Part shown: positions 1-5,684 of the stretch, in pieces
Numbering within the stretch: the first letter of the stretch is position 1
Layout: each line of letters opens with the position of its first letter
From: Xanthobacteraceae bacterium
GTDB lineage: Bacteria > Pseudomonadota > Alphaproteobacteria > Rhizobiales > Xanthobacteraceae
Direction of reading: 5' to 3'
NCBI GenBank assembly: GCA_030037185.1
Contig: JASHRR010000841.1
Location: 1 to 5,684, forward strand
Length of the DNA stretch: 5,684 nucleotides
The notes under the pieces: model-generated
Database searches by the model: none
Told to the model about the DNA's origin: nothing
Seen by the model: only the letters and a program-made list of their open reading frames with translations
Made by a program: the position numbers and the translations under genes

Positions 1-740
1 CGCAGCGCCACCTCCTTGAGTCGCTGGGAGTTTGAGGAATTAGGCGAGCCGACCACGATGAGGGCGTCGACCACCGGGGCGACGCGCTTGACCGCCTCCT
101 GGCGATTGGTGGTGGCGTAGCAGATATCCTCCTTGTGAGGACCGGCGATGTTGGGAAACCGCCGCTGCAGCGTCGCGACGATTTCGGCGGTGTCATCCAC
201 CGAAAGCGTGGTCTGCGTCACATAGGCAAGAGCGTCGGGATTTTTCGGCCAGAACGTCTCGGCCTCCTCGGCGGTTTGCACCAGGCGGACGGCGTCCGGC
301 GGAAGCTGCCCCATGGTCCCGGTGACTTCCGGATGACCTTCGTGCCCGATCAGCACGACCTCACGCCCGCGCCTGAAATGAATCTCGGCCTCCCGATGCA
401 CCTTGGTGACGAGCGGACAGGTCGCATCGATGGCCAGCAGCTTACGGCGGCCAGCCTCGAGGAGCACCGATTTCGGCACGCCATGAGCCGAGAAGACCAC
501 CGGCACTTCGCAATCGGGGATCTCGTCCAGCTCTTCGACGAAGACGGCCCCCTTTTGGCGCAGGCTTTCGACGACGTAGCGGTTATGAACGATCTCGTGA
601 CGCACGTAGACCGGTTTGCCATAGACGGCCAGTGCCCGCTCAACCGTGTCGATCGCGCGCACCACGCCGGCGCAAAAGCCGCGGGGGGAACACAGAAGCA
701 CTTTCAACTGCGGCTTTTCAGAGGCAGGGGAGGACGACAT
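1..740 (-). CDS. ispH: 4-hydroxy-3-methylbut-2-enyl diphosphate reductase (IspH/LytB), 3'-truncated by window edge
   Basis: IspH is a cytosolic [4Fe-4S] enzyme that reductively dehydrates HMBPP to IPP and DMAPP, the last step of the MEP isoprenoid pathway. Reading the minus strand from the ATG at 740 gives 246 intact codons without a stop. Visible family motifs are [16 protein letters not shown] (cluster Cys23), EIVHNRYVV (His52), SAHGVP (His86), [11 protein letters not shown] (Cys108), IGHEGHPEV (His136, Glu138), [10 protein letters not shown] (around residue 178), [10 protein letters not shown] (Cys207) and [11 protein letters not shown] (Ser235/236, Asn237). These cover all three cluster cysteines and most substrate-binding residues known from the E. 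coli enzyme. The last 70 or so residues, including the final substrate-contact serine, lie beyond the left edge. The N-terminus has about 11 more residues than E. coli IspH, a common alphaproteobacterial form. No strong Shine-Dalgarno precedes the ATG, so the exact start is slightly uncertain. It is transcribed divergently from the trcR-type gene. Confidence 0.97.
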   Translation of the reverse strand, partial: MSSSPASEKPQLKVLLCSPRGFCAGVVRAIDTVERALAVYGKPVYVRHEIVHNRYVVESLRQKGAVFVEELDEIPDCEVPVVFSAHGVPKSVLLEAGRRKLLAIDATCPLVTKVHREAEIHFRRGREVVLIGHEGHPEVTGTMGQLPPDAVRLVQTAEEAETFWPKNPDALAYVTQTTLSVDDTAEIVATLQRRFPNIAGPHKEDICYATTNRQEAVKRVAPVVDALIVVGSPNSSNSQRLKEVAL

Positions 741-784
741 TTCGGTTGGTCCGGGTTGAGGTTAAACGGTGCCGCAACGTCGGG

Positions 785-813
785 ATTTGGTTTTTTGCGC
801 GTGCCGATGTCAA
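785..813 (-). promoter_or_regulatory. Candidate promoter for ispH
   Basis: On the minus strand a perfect TTGACA -35 hexamer (813-808) is followed, 17 bases on, by CCAAAT (790-785), a weak -10. Transcription would begin near 777 and leave a leader of roughly 35-40 bases before the ispH ATG at 740. The -35 is convincing and the -10 is not. The position directly upstream of ispH in a divergent intergenic region supports the call. Confidence 0.4.
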
Positions 814-832
814 GACTTGCGCCCGGCAAAAC

Positions 833-859
833 GTGAAGTTGAGTGTGAACGCGGTGAAC
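833..859. repeat. Three GTGAAC/G direct repeats in the divergent intergenic region
   Basis: GTGAAG (833-838), GTGAAC (845-850) and GTGAAC (854-859) lie in the same orientation, with start-to-start spacing of 12 and 9 bases. They sit 20-50 bases upstream of the candidate ispH -35 and about 70 bases upstream of the candidate trcR -35. A regulator-binding role is possible but is inference, and short repeats like this also arise by chance. Confidence 0.25.
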
Positions 860-929
860 AACGGTGCCGGGCACCTCGTCGAAGCGGCGGCTCCCTGAAT
901 TTAATCACATCCCGCGCCCGGCGCCGGGG

Positions 930-958
930 TTGCACAAGTCGATGCCGCGCCCCTATAT
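930..958 (+). promoter_or_regulatory. Candidate promoter for the trcR/DUF1013 gene
   Basis: TTGCAC (930-935) and CTATAT (953-958) are separated by 17 bases, a good match to the housekeeping sigma pattern of alphaproteobacteria, where the -35 is better conserved than the -10. Initiation near 965 would give a leader of about 65 bases before the ATG at 1031. No other convincing promoter lies between ispH and this gene. Confidence 0.5.
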
Positions 959-1017
959 AGCACTCATCCACGTCATCTTCGATGGCAATAGGCTCCGCCC
1001 GCTGGCGGCCGGAGCGC

Positions 1018-1024
1018 AGGAGAA
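1018..1024 (+). promoter_or_regulatory. Ribosome binding site of the trcR/DUF1013 gene
   Basis: AGGAGAA ends 6 bases before the ATG at 1031. It fixes that start over the internal in-frame ATG at codon 7, which has no comparable Shine-Dalgarno. Confidence 0.75.
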
Positions 1025-1030
1025 TTTACC

Positions 1031-1714
1031 ATGACGGCCCAGCCCCTTATGCCGAAGGCAACCGCAGTCTGGCTGGTGGAAAACACGGCATTGACGTTCG
1101 ACCAAATTGCCGATTTCTGCAAGCTCCATCCCCTCGAGGTGAAGGCCATCGCCGATGATGAGGGCGTTCAGAGCATCATCGGACGCGATCCGATCGTGAC
1201 CGGGCAACTTGCCCGTGACGAGCTTGCCAAGGGCGAGGCTGACCCGAATTACCGGCTACGGCTCGCCGAGCCGAAGGTCCACTTGCCTGAGCCGAAACGG
1301 AAAAAGGGACCACGCTATACCCCGGTTTCGCGCCGGCAGGATCGCCCGAACGCCATTTTGTGGCTGGTACGCAACCACCCTGAGCTGAAAGACAGCCAGA
1401 TCATGCGCCTCGTCGGTACCACGAAGTCGACCATTGAGGCGATCCGCGAACGCACCCACTGGAACGCCTCTAACCTTGCCCCGATGGATCCAGTGACGCT
1501 CGGCCTTTGCTCCCAGATTGATCTCGATTTCGAGGTTCAGCGCGCTGCCAAGGAAAAACCGGCGGAGGTGGAAACCGGCGCGACCTTGCTTCCGGCTGAG
1601 ATTACGACCGCCCGCCCGGCAGAGCTCGAGCCTGCCGCAAGCCCCAAGGAAGGGGAAGAACTCGACGTCCAGGCCGTGCTCGCCAAGCTCAAGCAGATCG
1701 GCAAAAACGAATAG
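1031..1714 (+). CDS. trcR: DUF1013 family protein, TrcR-type cell cycle transcriptional regulator
   Basis: This 227-residue soluble protein has no signal peptide or membrane segment. It is recognised by the conserved alphaproteobacterial DUF1013 segments LMPKATAVWLV (6-16), DQIADFCKLHPLEVKAIAD (24-42), DPNYRLRLAEPKV (71-83), GPRYTPVSRRQDRPNAILWL (93-112), GTTKSTIEAIRERTHWN (129-145) and DPVTLGLCSQIDLD (153-166). The family is named cell cycle transcriptional regulator TrcR in current annotation, after the Caulobacter protein. DNA binding or RNA polymerase association is taken from that name and was not tested here. Two helix-turn-helix-like units (about 11-42 and 105-144) resemble each other. 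A low-complexity Ala/Glu/Pro linker (about 172-208) leads to a conserved-looking tail, DVQAVLAKLKQIGK (212-225). The start is supported by AGGAG 8 bases upstream. The gene is divergent from ispH and apparently monocistronic. Confidence 0.9.
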   Translation: MTAQPLMPKATAVWLVENTALTFDQIADFCKLHPLEVKAIADDEGVQSIIGRDPIVTGQLARDELAKGEADPNYRLRLAEPKVHLPEPKRKKGPRYTPVSRRQDRPNAILWLVRNHPELKDSQIMRLVGTTKSTIEAIRERTHWNASNLAPMDPVTLGLCSQIDLDFEVQRAAKEKPAEVETGATLLPAEITTARPAELEPAASPKEGEELDVQAVLAKLKQIGKNE

Positions 1715-2277
1715 GTGGCCGCAACGTTTCCCCCATCGGGTCTCGCCTTCGGCACGGCAATCGCAAGTCGGCCGACGTCGCTGGGCGGGCTGGGATCGAA
1801 ACGCTTGATATCACCGTGTTGCCGCCCGCGCTGGCCGTTCAGCAGTTCACCCGCATTGCAGTCGCTAGCGCTTTGGCGAATCGATAGTTAGCGGCTCACC
1901 TTATTTGCGATCGAGTTACACGATCCGCCCGGGCTCAGCCCGCCCGAAACGGAAATAGTCAGCAATTGGTCAAATCGCATTGGGAAAGACTGGCCAGTCT
2001 TCCACGCGCTCGGTCTGCTGCAGGTCGAATACGGGAATATGCAGATGGCGGGCTATGTTACATCGTCACCGAGCGAGCTTGTCGGTGTCATCTCAGGTGA
2101 TCTGCGCTGAAACGGTTGGCGCGTGGCTCCGCACAAGAAGACCCGGTGCAGCGTCAGCGGCGCCGCACGCCGGCACTGCCAAGGCTCGGCCACATTGCTT
2201 CATAAAGCGGGTTTGGCGACGGCATTGTTCGTGATATCGATAAAACAACGCGAGCCACTCGATCGTCGGCGCCCGTT
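1715..2277. other. Intergenic stretch without a firm gene
   Basis: No confident CDS, tRNA or mobile-element signature was found over these 563 bases. It contains a stem of five G/C pairs with a three-base loop (CGGGC-TCA-GCCCG, 1930-1942) that lacks a T-run and is not a convincing terminator. It also contains the open but start-less frame described separately at 1892-2110. The last 80 bases before the cyclodeaminase-family gene are AT-richer, but no clean promoter could be assigned there. Confidence 0.6.
1892..2110 (+). pseudogene. Possible gene remnant, unrecognised
   Basis: After a TAG at 1889-1891 this frame stays open for 72 codons to the TGA at 2108-2110. Its conceptual product reads like a real protein in the second half: KDWPVFHALGLLQVEYGNMQ and then MAGYVTSSPSELVGVISGDL. 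There is no in-frame ATG before the middle of the segment and no Shine-Dalgarno. If it is coding, it is most likely the 3' end of a gene that has lost its 5' part. I recognise no family. Third-position GC is about 60%, only mildly supportive, so this may be a chance open frame. Confidence 0.25.
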
Positions 2278-3351
2278 ATGACCTTGATTCTCAGCAACCA
2301 TGATGTCGAGCAGCTGTTGACGATGCGCGAATGCATCGAAGTGCTCGAAGACGTCTATGTCGAATTGAGCGAGGGCCGCGGCGTAAACCGTCGCCGGTCG
2401 GACTGCCTGGTTCCGTCGGCGCGACCGGATGCGGTTTATAGCCTGAAATCGATGGACGGCATCATTCCGAAATTGGCTATCGGCGCGGTCCGGATCGATT
2501 CCGACATCGTGACGTGGCCGGTGGAGGGTGGCAACATGCGCCGTGTCAAGGTGCCGGCCGCGCCAAATCGCCGATATGTCGGATTGGTGCTGTTGTTCTC
2601 CTCCCATAGCGGCGAGCCGCTGGCGATTCTGCCTGATGGCGTCATGCAACGGATCCGGGTCGGCGCCACCAACGGCCTGGGCGTCAAGTACCTTGCCCGC
2701 GACGATGCGACCTCGGTCGGAATTCTTGGGACGGGCTGGCACGCCGGCGCGCAACTCATCGCCGTTTGTGCCGTGCGCAAGATCAAGACCATCCGCTGCT
2801 TCAGTCCGAATTCCAGTCATTGCGAGGCGTTCGCGCGCGACATGAGCGCCGCGCTCGGCATTGAGGTCAAACCCGTTGGCAGCCCGCAGGACGCGATCGG
2901 CGCCGTTGACATCGCGATGTGCGCCACCAATTCAGTCGACAGCATCTTCTTCGAACGCTGGATAAGTCCCGGTATGCATGTGACCTCCATCAAGGTGCCC
3001 GAAATTGACCGGCCGGCGATCAAGCGGGCCGATCGCCTTGTGATCCATACCCGTGATGACAAGCCGCTCCACGTTATCGCCAAGAACCTCGCGGTCCCTG
3101 AAACCAAAGAAGACAAGGGCTGGAGACTGGGCGAAGGAATCGATTTCGCGAATACGCCAACCCTGGCGGACGTGATTGCTGGCAAGGCCGCGGGGCGTTG
3201 CGCGGACCACGAAGTGACCTGCTTCATCAACAATCTGGGACTGGGCTACCAATTCGCGGCAGCCGGCGCGGTGGTCTACCGCAAAGCAAAGGAGCGCGGC
3301 CTAGGGCATGAATTGCCGACCGACTGGTTCACCGAGGACGTTCATCCTTAG
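2278..3351 (+). CDS. Ornithine cyclodeaminase/mu-crystallin family protein, substrate unknown
   Basis: This 357-residue cytosolic protein has the usual length for the OCD/mu-crystallin family of NAD(P)-dependent enzymes (ornithine cyclodeaminase, alanine dehydrogenase, ketimine reductases, opine-type dehydrogenases). The N-terminal LILSNHDVEQLLTMRECIEV matches the family start. Lys57 in YSLKSMDG and Arg127 in RIRVGATNGLGVKYLA correspond to the substrate-binding Lys and Arg. A Rossmann motif, GILGTGWHAGAQ (148-159), binds the dinucleotide, followed by CATNSVDSIF (215-224) and PGMHVTSI (231-238). The C-terminal signature runs from TLADVIAGKAAGR (295-307) through TCFINNLGLGYQFAAAGAVV (314-333). 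The ornithine cyclodeaminase ADxPGKxEL segment with its catalytic Asp is replaced by VPEIDRPAI (240-248), so true cyclodeaminase activity is unlikely. The ATG at 2278 fits the family N-terminus although no Shine-Dalgarno precedes it; the next in-frame ATG (2323) would remove the first strand. No operon partner is visible. Confidence 0.88.
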   Translation: MTLILSNHDVEQLLTMRECIEVLEDVYVELSEGRGVNRRRSDCLVPSARPDAVYSLKSMDGIIPKLAIGAVRIDSDIVTWPVEGGNMRRVKVPAAPNRRYVGLVLLFSSHSGEPLAILPDGVMQRIRVGATNGLGVKYLARDDATSVGILGTGWHAGAQLIAVCAVRKIKTIRCFSPNSSHCEAFARDMSAALGIEVKPVGSPQDAIGAVDIAMCATNSVDSIFFERWISPGMHVTSIKVPEIDRPAIKRADRLVIHTRDDKPLHVIAKNLAVPETKEDKGWRLGEGIDFANTPTLADVIAGKAAGRCADHEVTCFINNLGLGYQFAAAGAVVYRKAKERGLGHELPTDWFTEDVHP

Positions 3352-3374
3352 CGTCATCGGAGAGGGCGATCGAC

Positions 3375-3677
3375 TCGAATTACCTCGGCTCTGCACTTTG
3401 GCCATCTGAGCACGCACACGCAGGTGTCCTGCGATCAATCCAGCGCAGGAAGGGGGTAGCCCCCGGCGCTCGTCGCCGAGGACGAGGATCGTCGGGCCGG
3501 GATAGTCGAAGCGGCGGAGCTCGGCCGACCAGCGCCGATGACGCGGCAGCGATGGCCGCGCAGCCAGTTTCAGAGGCCGACATTGTTCGCCCGTATGAAC
3601 GTCTGCCGCAACGGCGCCCCCATCGAGGCGCGGACGCTGGCGGGGTCGAAGCGATCGATCCGGCGCCTGATGCTCAT
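3375..3677 (-). pseudogene. Decayed SpoU/TrmH-family RNA 2'-O-ribose methyltransferase remnant
   Basis: Read on the minus strand, the region gives an interrupted SpoU-type (SPOUT knot) methyltransferase C-terminal domain. RFDPASVRASMGAPLRQTF (from about 3653) matches the family's conserved DP-SVRASMGALF segment. An in-frame TGA at 3572-3570 follows. The same frame then resumes with NWLRGHRCRVIGA, ending at 3531. A frameshift near 3530-3525 moves the reading to AELRRFDYPGPTILVLGDER and RGL, ending near 3463; this includes the G-x-E-x-x-GL cofactor-binding motif. The final motif, normally IPM...SLNVAVA, is only faintly recognisable, around 3429-3385. The N-terminal substrate-binding domain and first catalytic motif are not visible upstream of 3690. 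Such enzymes methylate rRNA or tRNA ribose 2'-OH with SAM, but this copy cannot make an intact protein. The stop could derive from CGA by one C-to-T change. Neither flank shows an insertion sequence. Confidence 0.72.
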
Positions 3678-3789
3678 TCTCGCTTCCGTTCAGCGCGAAG
3701 TCCCACCCCCGCCGCTAATCTTTGCACCAAGCGCGCGTTGGGACGGACGACTGGCGGCTAAATACGCCGATCTTGTTGATCCTCGGAGC

Positions 3790-4302
3790 TCACCACCACT
3801 TTGCAGGCCATGTACCACTCCTATTGGTGCCTCGCGCGACGAGGCTGTGCCAAGCAAAGGCGAACAGGGCGAGCAAAATCGCACCGATGCCGACTGGCGC
3901 CACGAGGAAGCCCCAGGACATGTTGTTGACAACCACTACCAGTGGATCGATCCCGGCCGGCGGGTGAAACGTCTTGGTCAGGTGCATTGCGATCATCGCT
4001 AGTCCAACTGCCAGGGCAGCGGCCCACGGCCCCGGACCGGACAGTTTGACGATGAGCAGCCCAACGAACGTGGCGACCAGGTGGCCACCGATCAGCGCCC
4101 GTGGCTGTGCCGGCTCTGCCTGGGGCGAGCCAAGTACTGTGACGATTGATGTCGCGAAGGGAATCGCTACCAGCGGAAAGGCGGCTCTGGCGGAGAATGC
4201 CTCCATGCCCGCGATGGCGACCGCGCCGCCGGCCGCACCCGCAATGATAGTGAGCAATCTAGTTCGTCGCGCATGCAACCATCGACGATACCGGAATATC
4301 AT
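3790..4302 (-). CDS. HPP family integral membrane protein
   Basis: This 170-residue inner-membrane protein belongs to the HPP family (PF04982), named for its His-Pro-Pro signature, here TFHPPAGIDPLVVVV (111-125). About five hydrophobic segments are visible at 16-34, 42-58, 69-86, 92-108 and 129-152. A basic, Arg-rich N-terminus (FRYRRWLHARRTR) suggests a cytoplasmic start. Cyanobacterial and plastid HPP proteins have been linked to nitrite transport; for bacterial copies like this one, without CBS domains, the substrate is unknown. I chose the ATG at 4302. A TTG two codons upstream (4308) is the only earlier possible start, because a TAA lies immediately before it. No strong Shine-Dalgarno is seen for either. 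The protein has the usual length for a stand-alone HPP domain. Downstream on the same strand is the methyltransferase remnant; no functional link is evident. Confidence 0.88.
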   Translation of the reverse strand: MIFRYRRWLHARRTRLLTIIAGAAGGAVAIAGMEAFSARAAFPLVAIPFATSIVTVLGSPQAEPAQPRALIGGHLVATFVGLLIVKLSGPGPWAAALAVGLAMIAMHLTKTFHPPAGIDPLVVVVNNMSWGFLVAPVGIGAILLALFAFAWHSLVARGTNRSGTWPAKWW

Positions 4303-4882
4303 GGCCAATTAACCCACACTTGAATCCAAATGCCGCCAAGTCGGCGCGTTCCCGGCCACAGTCCGAGGTTCCCGCCCTTGAGTTAGTCCGGCGGTTGGAC
4401 GGTTTGATCCACTCGGCCCCGACGCAATCGCCACATCGGTGCCCCCTGATCTCGTACGTCATGGGAGGGCGGTGAAGCTGGACCCACATTGCCGATGTTA
4501 TCAGACGGGAGGCATCGCCCTAAGGCTCGCTCAAAACACCCCGCGGGGCTACGATGATTGGGGCTGGACACTGCAGCGGGCGACGCGCGCCTCAATCGAT
4601 CGGGCTCACCGGACAGGATCTACGGGAGGCTTCTTAGAGTTGCTGGCTTTCGCGACGGAACGACTTCCCATAGTGTGACGGGAGGGATCGGTATCGGTTT
4701 CGAGCTATGCCAAGGGCGCTGTCCGAAAGCGGGTCTCACGTCCAGGAACGCGAAGCCCCCGCAGGACGGGACTGGCGGCAATAGAGCTCGAGGCCCGCGT
4801 GGACTGCGGTCAGATATGATGCCCTAAATGCAGAATCGACATAGTTTGAATTGCAGAAAACGCCGCAACAGGAGGAGCAACA
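4303..4882. other. Intergenic stretch without an identifiable gene
   Basis: I read all frames of these 580 bases. The open frames present (for example 4439-4678 and 4558-4827 plus, 4383-4595 minus) give arginine-rich, unfamiliar products without good ribosome binding sites and overlap each other, as expected by chance in GC-rich DNA. No tRNA, transposase signature or clear terminal inverted repeat was found. The leader and promoter of the secreted-protein gene must lie in the last 100-150 bases, but I could not assign -35/-10 boxes with confidence. Confidence 0.6.
4870..4877 (+). promoter_or_regulatory. Strong ribosome binding site of the secreted-protein gene
   Basis: AGGAGGAG lies 5 bases before the ATG at 4883. 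It is the strongest Shine-Dalgarno in the window and fixes the start of the downstream gene. Confidence 0.85.
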
Positions 4883-5684
4883 ATGTCCTCGTTTAACTCG
4901 AAACACGTTCTCGTGAGTGCGACGCTTGCTGCCTTATGGGTGGCGCTGGCCTCTCAGGCTTCGGCCCAACAAAAGGGGGCACCTCCGAATTTCTCATCAG
5001 GTCAGTTCGGATGGGTTGGAGTGGGCGGCGGGTTTGGCATCGGCGGCGCCGTGTTTAGCCCCGTTCCAGGGCAACTGCCTCCCCTTGCCGATGATCCGGC
5101 GCACCGGTTCGTTCCCAACGGCACCAAAGCGCAGCCGACCTACCGGATCGCCGATCTCAGCAATCCGAACTTGAAGCCGTGGGTGAAGGAGCACATGGCG
5201 AAGGATAACGAAGAAGTGCTCGCCGGGAAGATCGGGTTCACGGCGCGATCAAGCTGCATGCCGGCGGGCGTTCCCGGCTTTATGGCCTATGGGGGACCGA
5301 CGCCGCTTTATTTCGTTCAAACACCCAAGGAAGTCTGGATGATCTTTTCGGGCGATCACCAGGTGCGGCGCGTCTATATGGACGTGCCCCATTCGGAGAA
5401 CCCGAGGCCGTCATGGTATGGCGAATCGGTAGGGCACTATGAAGGCGACACGCTCGTCATTGATACCATTGCGCAGAACGACAAAACCGTCGTCGATCCT
5501 TACCGTACACCCCACACTGAGAAGCTGCACGTCGAGGAGCGCTGGAGACTAGTCGATGACGGTAAGATGGTCGAAGTGACCTTCACGGTCGAAGACCCGG
5601 ACGCTTTCTATCAGCCCTGGTCGGGCAAGCGACGCTACCGGCGCGTTCAAGAGCAGATGGTCGAAGATGTCTGCGCTGAGAACA
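4883..5684 (+). CDS. Secreted protein of unknown function, 3'-truncated by window edge
   Basis: The frame is open from the ATG at 4883 to the right edge, 267 codons. Residues 1-28 form a typical Sec signal peptide: a basic N-region (Lys7, His8), a hydrophobic core VLVSATLAALWVALA (9-23) and cleavage after ASA (26-28). The mature protein should be periplasmic or secreted. A Gly-rich stretch (40-55) and a Pro-rich stretch (59-72) precede the main domain. Segments such as GHYEGDTLVIDT (184-195), PHTEKLHVEERWRL (210-223) and VTFTVEDPDAFYQPW (232-246) recall a family of uncharacterised exported proteins common in Bradyrhizobium and Acidobacteria, typified by an (E)GDTLVV-T, PHTEALHV-ER, DDP-AY-KPW pattern; I recall no established function for it. 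Only two cysteines (125, 264) are present in the visible part. There is no lipobox. The C-terminus is missing. Confidence 0.85.
   Translation, partial: MSSFNSKHVLVSATLAALWVALASQASAQQKGAPPNFSSGQFGWVGVGGGFGIGGAVFSPVPGQLPPLADDPAHRFVPNGTKAQPTYRIADLSNPNLKPWVKEHMAKDNEEVLAGKIGFTARSSCMPAGVPGFMAYGGPTPLYFVQTPKEVWMIFSGDHQVRRVYMDVPHSENPRPSWYGESVGHYEGDTLVIDTIAQNDKTVVDPYRTPHTEKLHVEERWRLVDDGKMVEVTFTVEDPDAFYQPWSGKRRYRRVQEQMVEDVCAEN

Noticed and set aside
760..765. TTAACC on the minus strand, a CtrA-like half site upstream of ispH
   Set aside because: A full CtrA site needs two TTAA halves about 7 bases apart. Only one is present, and such a hexamer is common by chance.
135..836. Long plus-strand open frame (233 codons) over ispH
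   Set aside because: It lies antisense to ispH, whose minus-strand frame carries every expected family motif. The plus-strand product is His/Arg-rich and unrecognisable, a typical GC-rich shadow.
1930..1942. CGGGC-TCA-GCCCG hairpin as a terminator
   Set aside because: The stem is only five pairs, there is no following T-run, and it lies more than 200 bases after the trcR stop.
2213..2240. TTGGCG ... TATCGA as a promoter of the cyclodeaminase-family gene
   Set aside because: Both hexamers are poor matches and several equally weak alternatives exist nearby.
3380..3583. Minus-strand open frame of 67 codons beginning MSASETG
   Set aside because: It covers the methyltransferase remnant but is in a different frame from the segments that match the SpoU family, so it is an accidental frame.
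3538..4002. Plus-strand open frame (154 codons) across the pseudogene and HPP gene
   Set aside because: It is antisense to the HPP coding sequence and the methyltransferase remnant, has a Pro/Arg-rich unfamiliar product and no good ribosome binding site.
4383..4827. Several overlapping open frames on both strands upstream of the secreted-protein gene
   Set aside because: They overlap one another, lack Shine-Dalgarno sequences and give no recognisable motif.
1..5684. CRISPR array, tRNA/rRNA gene, insertion sequence, toxin-antitoxin or defence system
   Set aside because: I found no regularly spaced repeats, no cloverleaf-like sequence, no transposase motif or terminal inverted repeats, and no compact gene pair. 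The intact genes belong to unrelated functions and do not form a system.

Overview
The window is GC-rich DNA that looks like the chromosome of an alphaproteobacterium, most likely in or near the Bradyrhizobium/Rhodopseudomonas/Afipia group. The basis is the base composition, an alphaproteobacterial-type IspH, and a DUF1013/TrcR-type regulator, a family essentially confined to Alphaproteobacteria. The placement is by recognition from memory; no search was run.

Layout. Positions 1-740 (minus) hold the first three quarters of ispH, the last enzyme of the MEP isoprenoid pathway, cut by the left edge. A divergent intergenic region (741-1030) carries a candidate promoter for each direction. It is followed by a trcR/DUF1013 gene (1031-1714, plus), whose product shows two similar helix-turn-helix-like repeats. 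Positions 1715-2277 have no firm gene, only one open but start-less frame. A complete ornithine cyclodeaminase/mu-crystallin family gene follows (2278-3351, plus). Behind it on the opposite strand lies a decayed SpoU/TrmH-type RNA 2'-O-methyltransferase remnant (about 3375-3677, minus), broken by an in-frame stop and a frameshift. Next is a small HPP-family membrane protein gene (3790-4302, minus). A further 580 bases (4303-4882) contain nothing I can identify. The window ends in a secreted protein of unknown function with a clear signal peptide and a strong ribosome binding site (4883 onward, plus, cut by the right edge).

The left third is conserved housekeeping sequence. From about 1715 on, single unrelated genes are separated by long non-coding or decayed stretches, as in an accessory or eroding region. 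No two intact neighbours look like an operon, and I see no evidence of a multi-gene undescribed system. The most informative non-obvious items are the methyltransferase pseudogene, the internal repeat in the TrcR-type protein, the atypical catalytic region of the cyclodeaminase-family protein, and the uncharacterised secreted protein.
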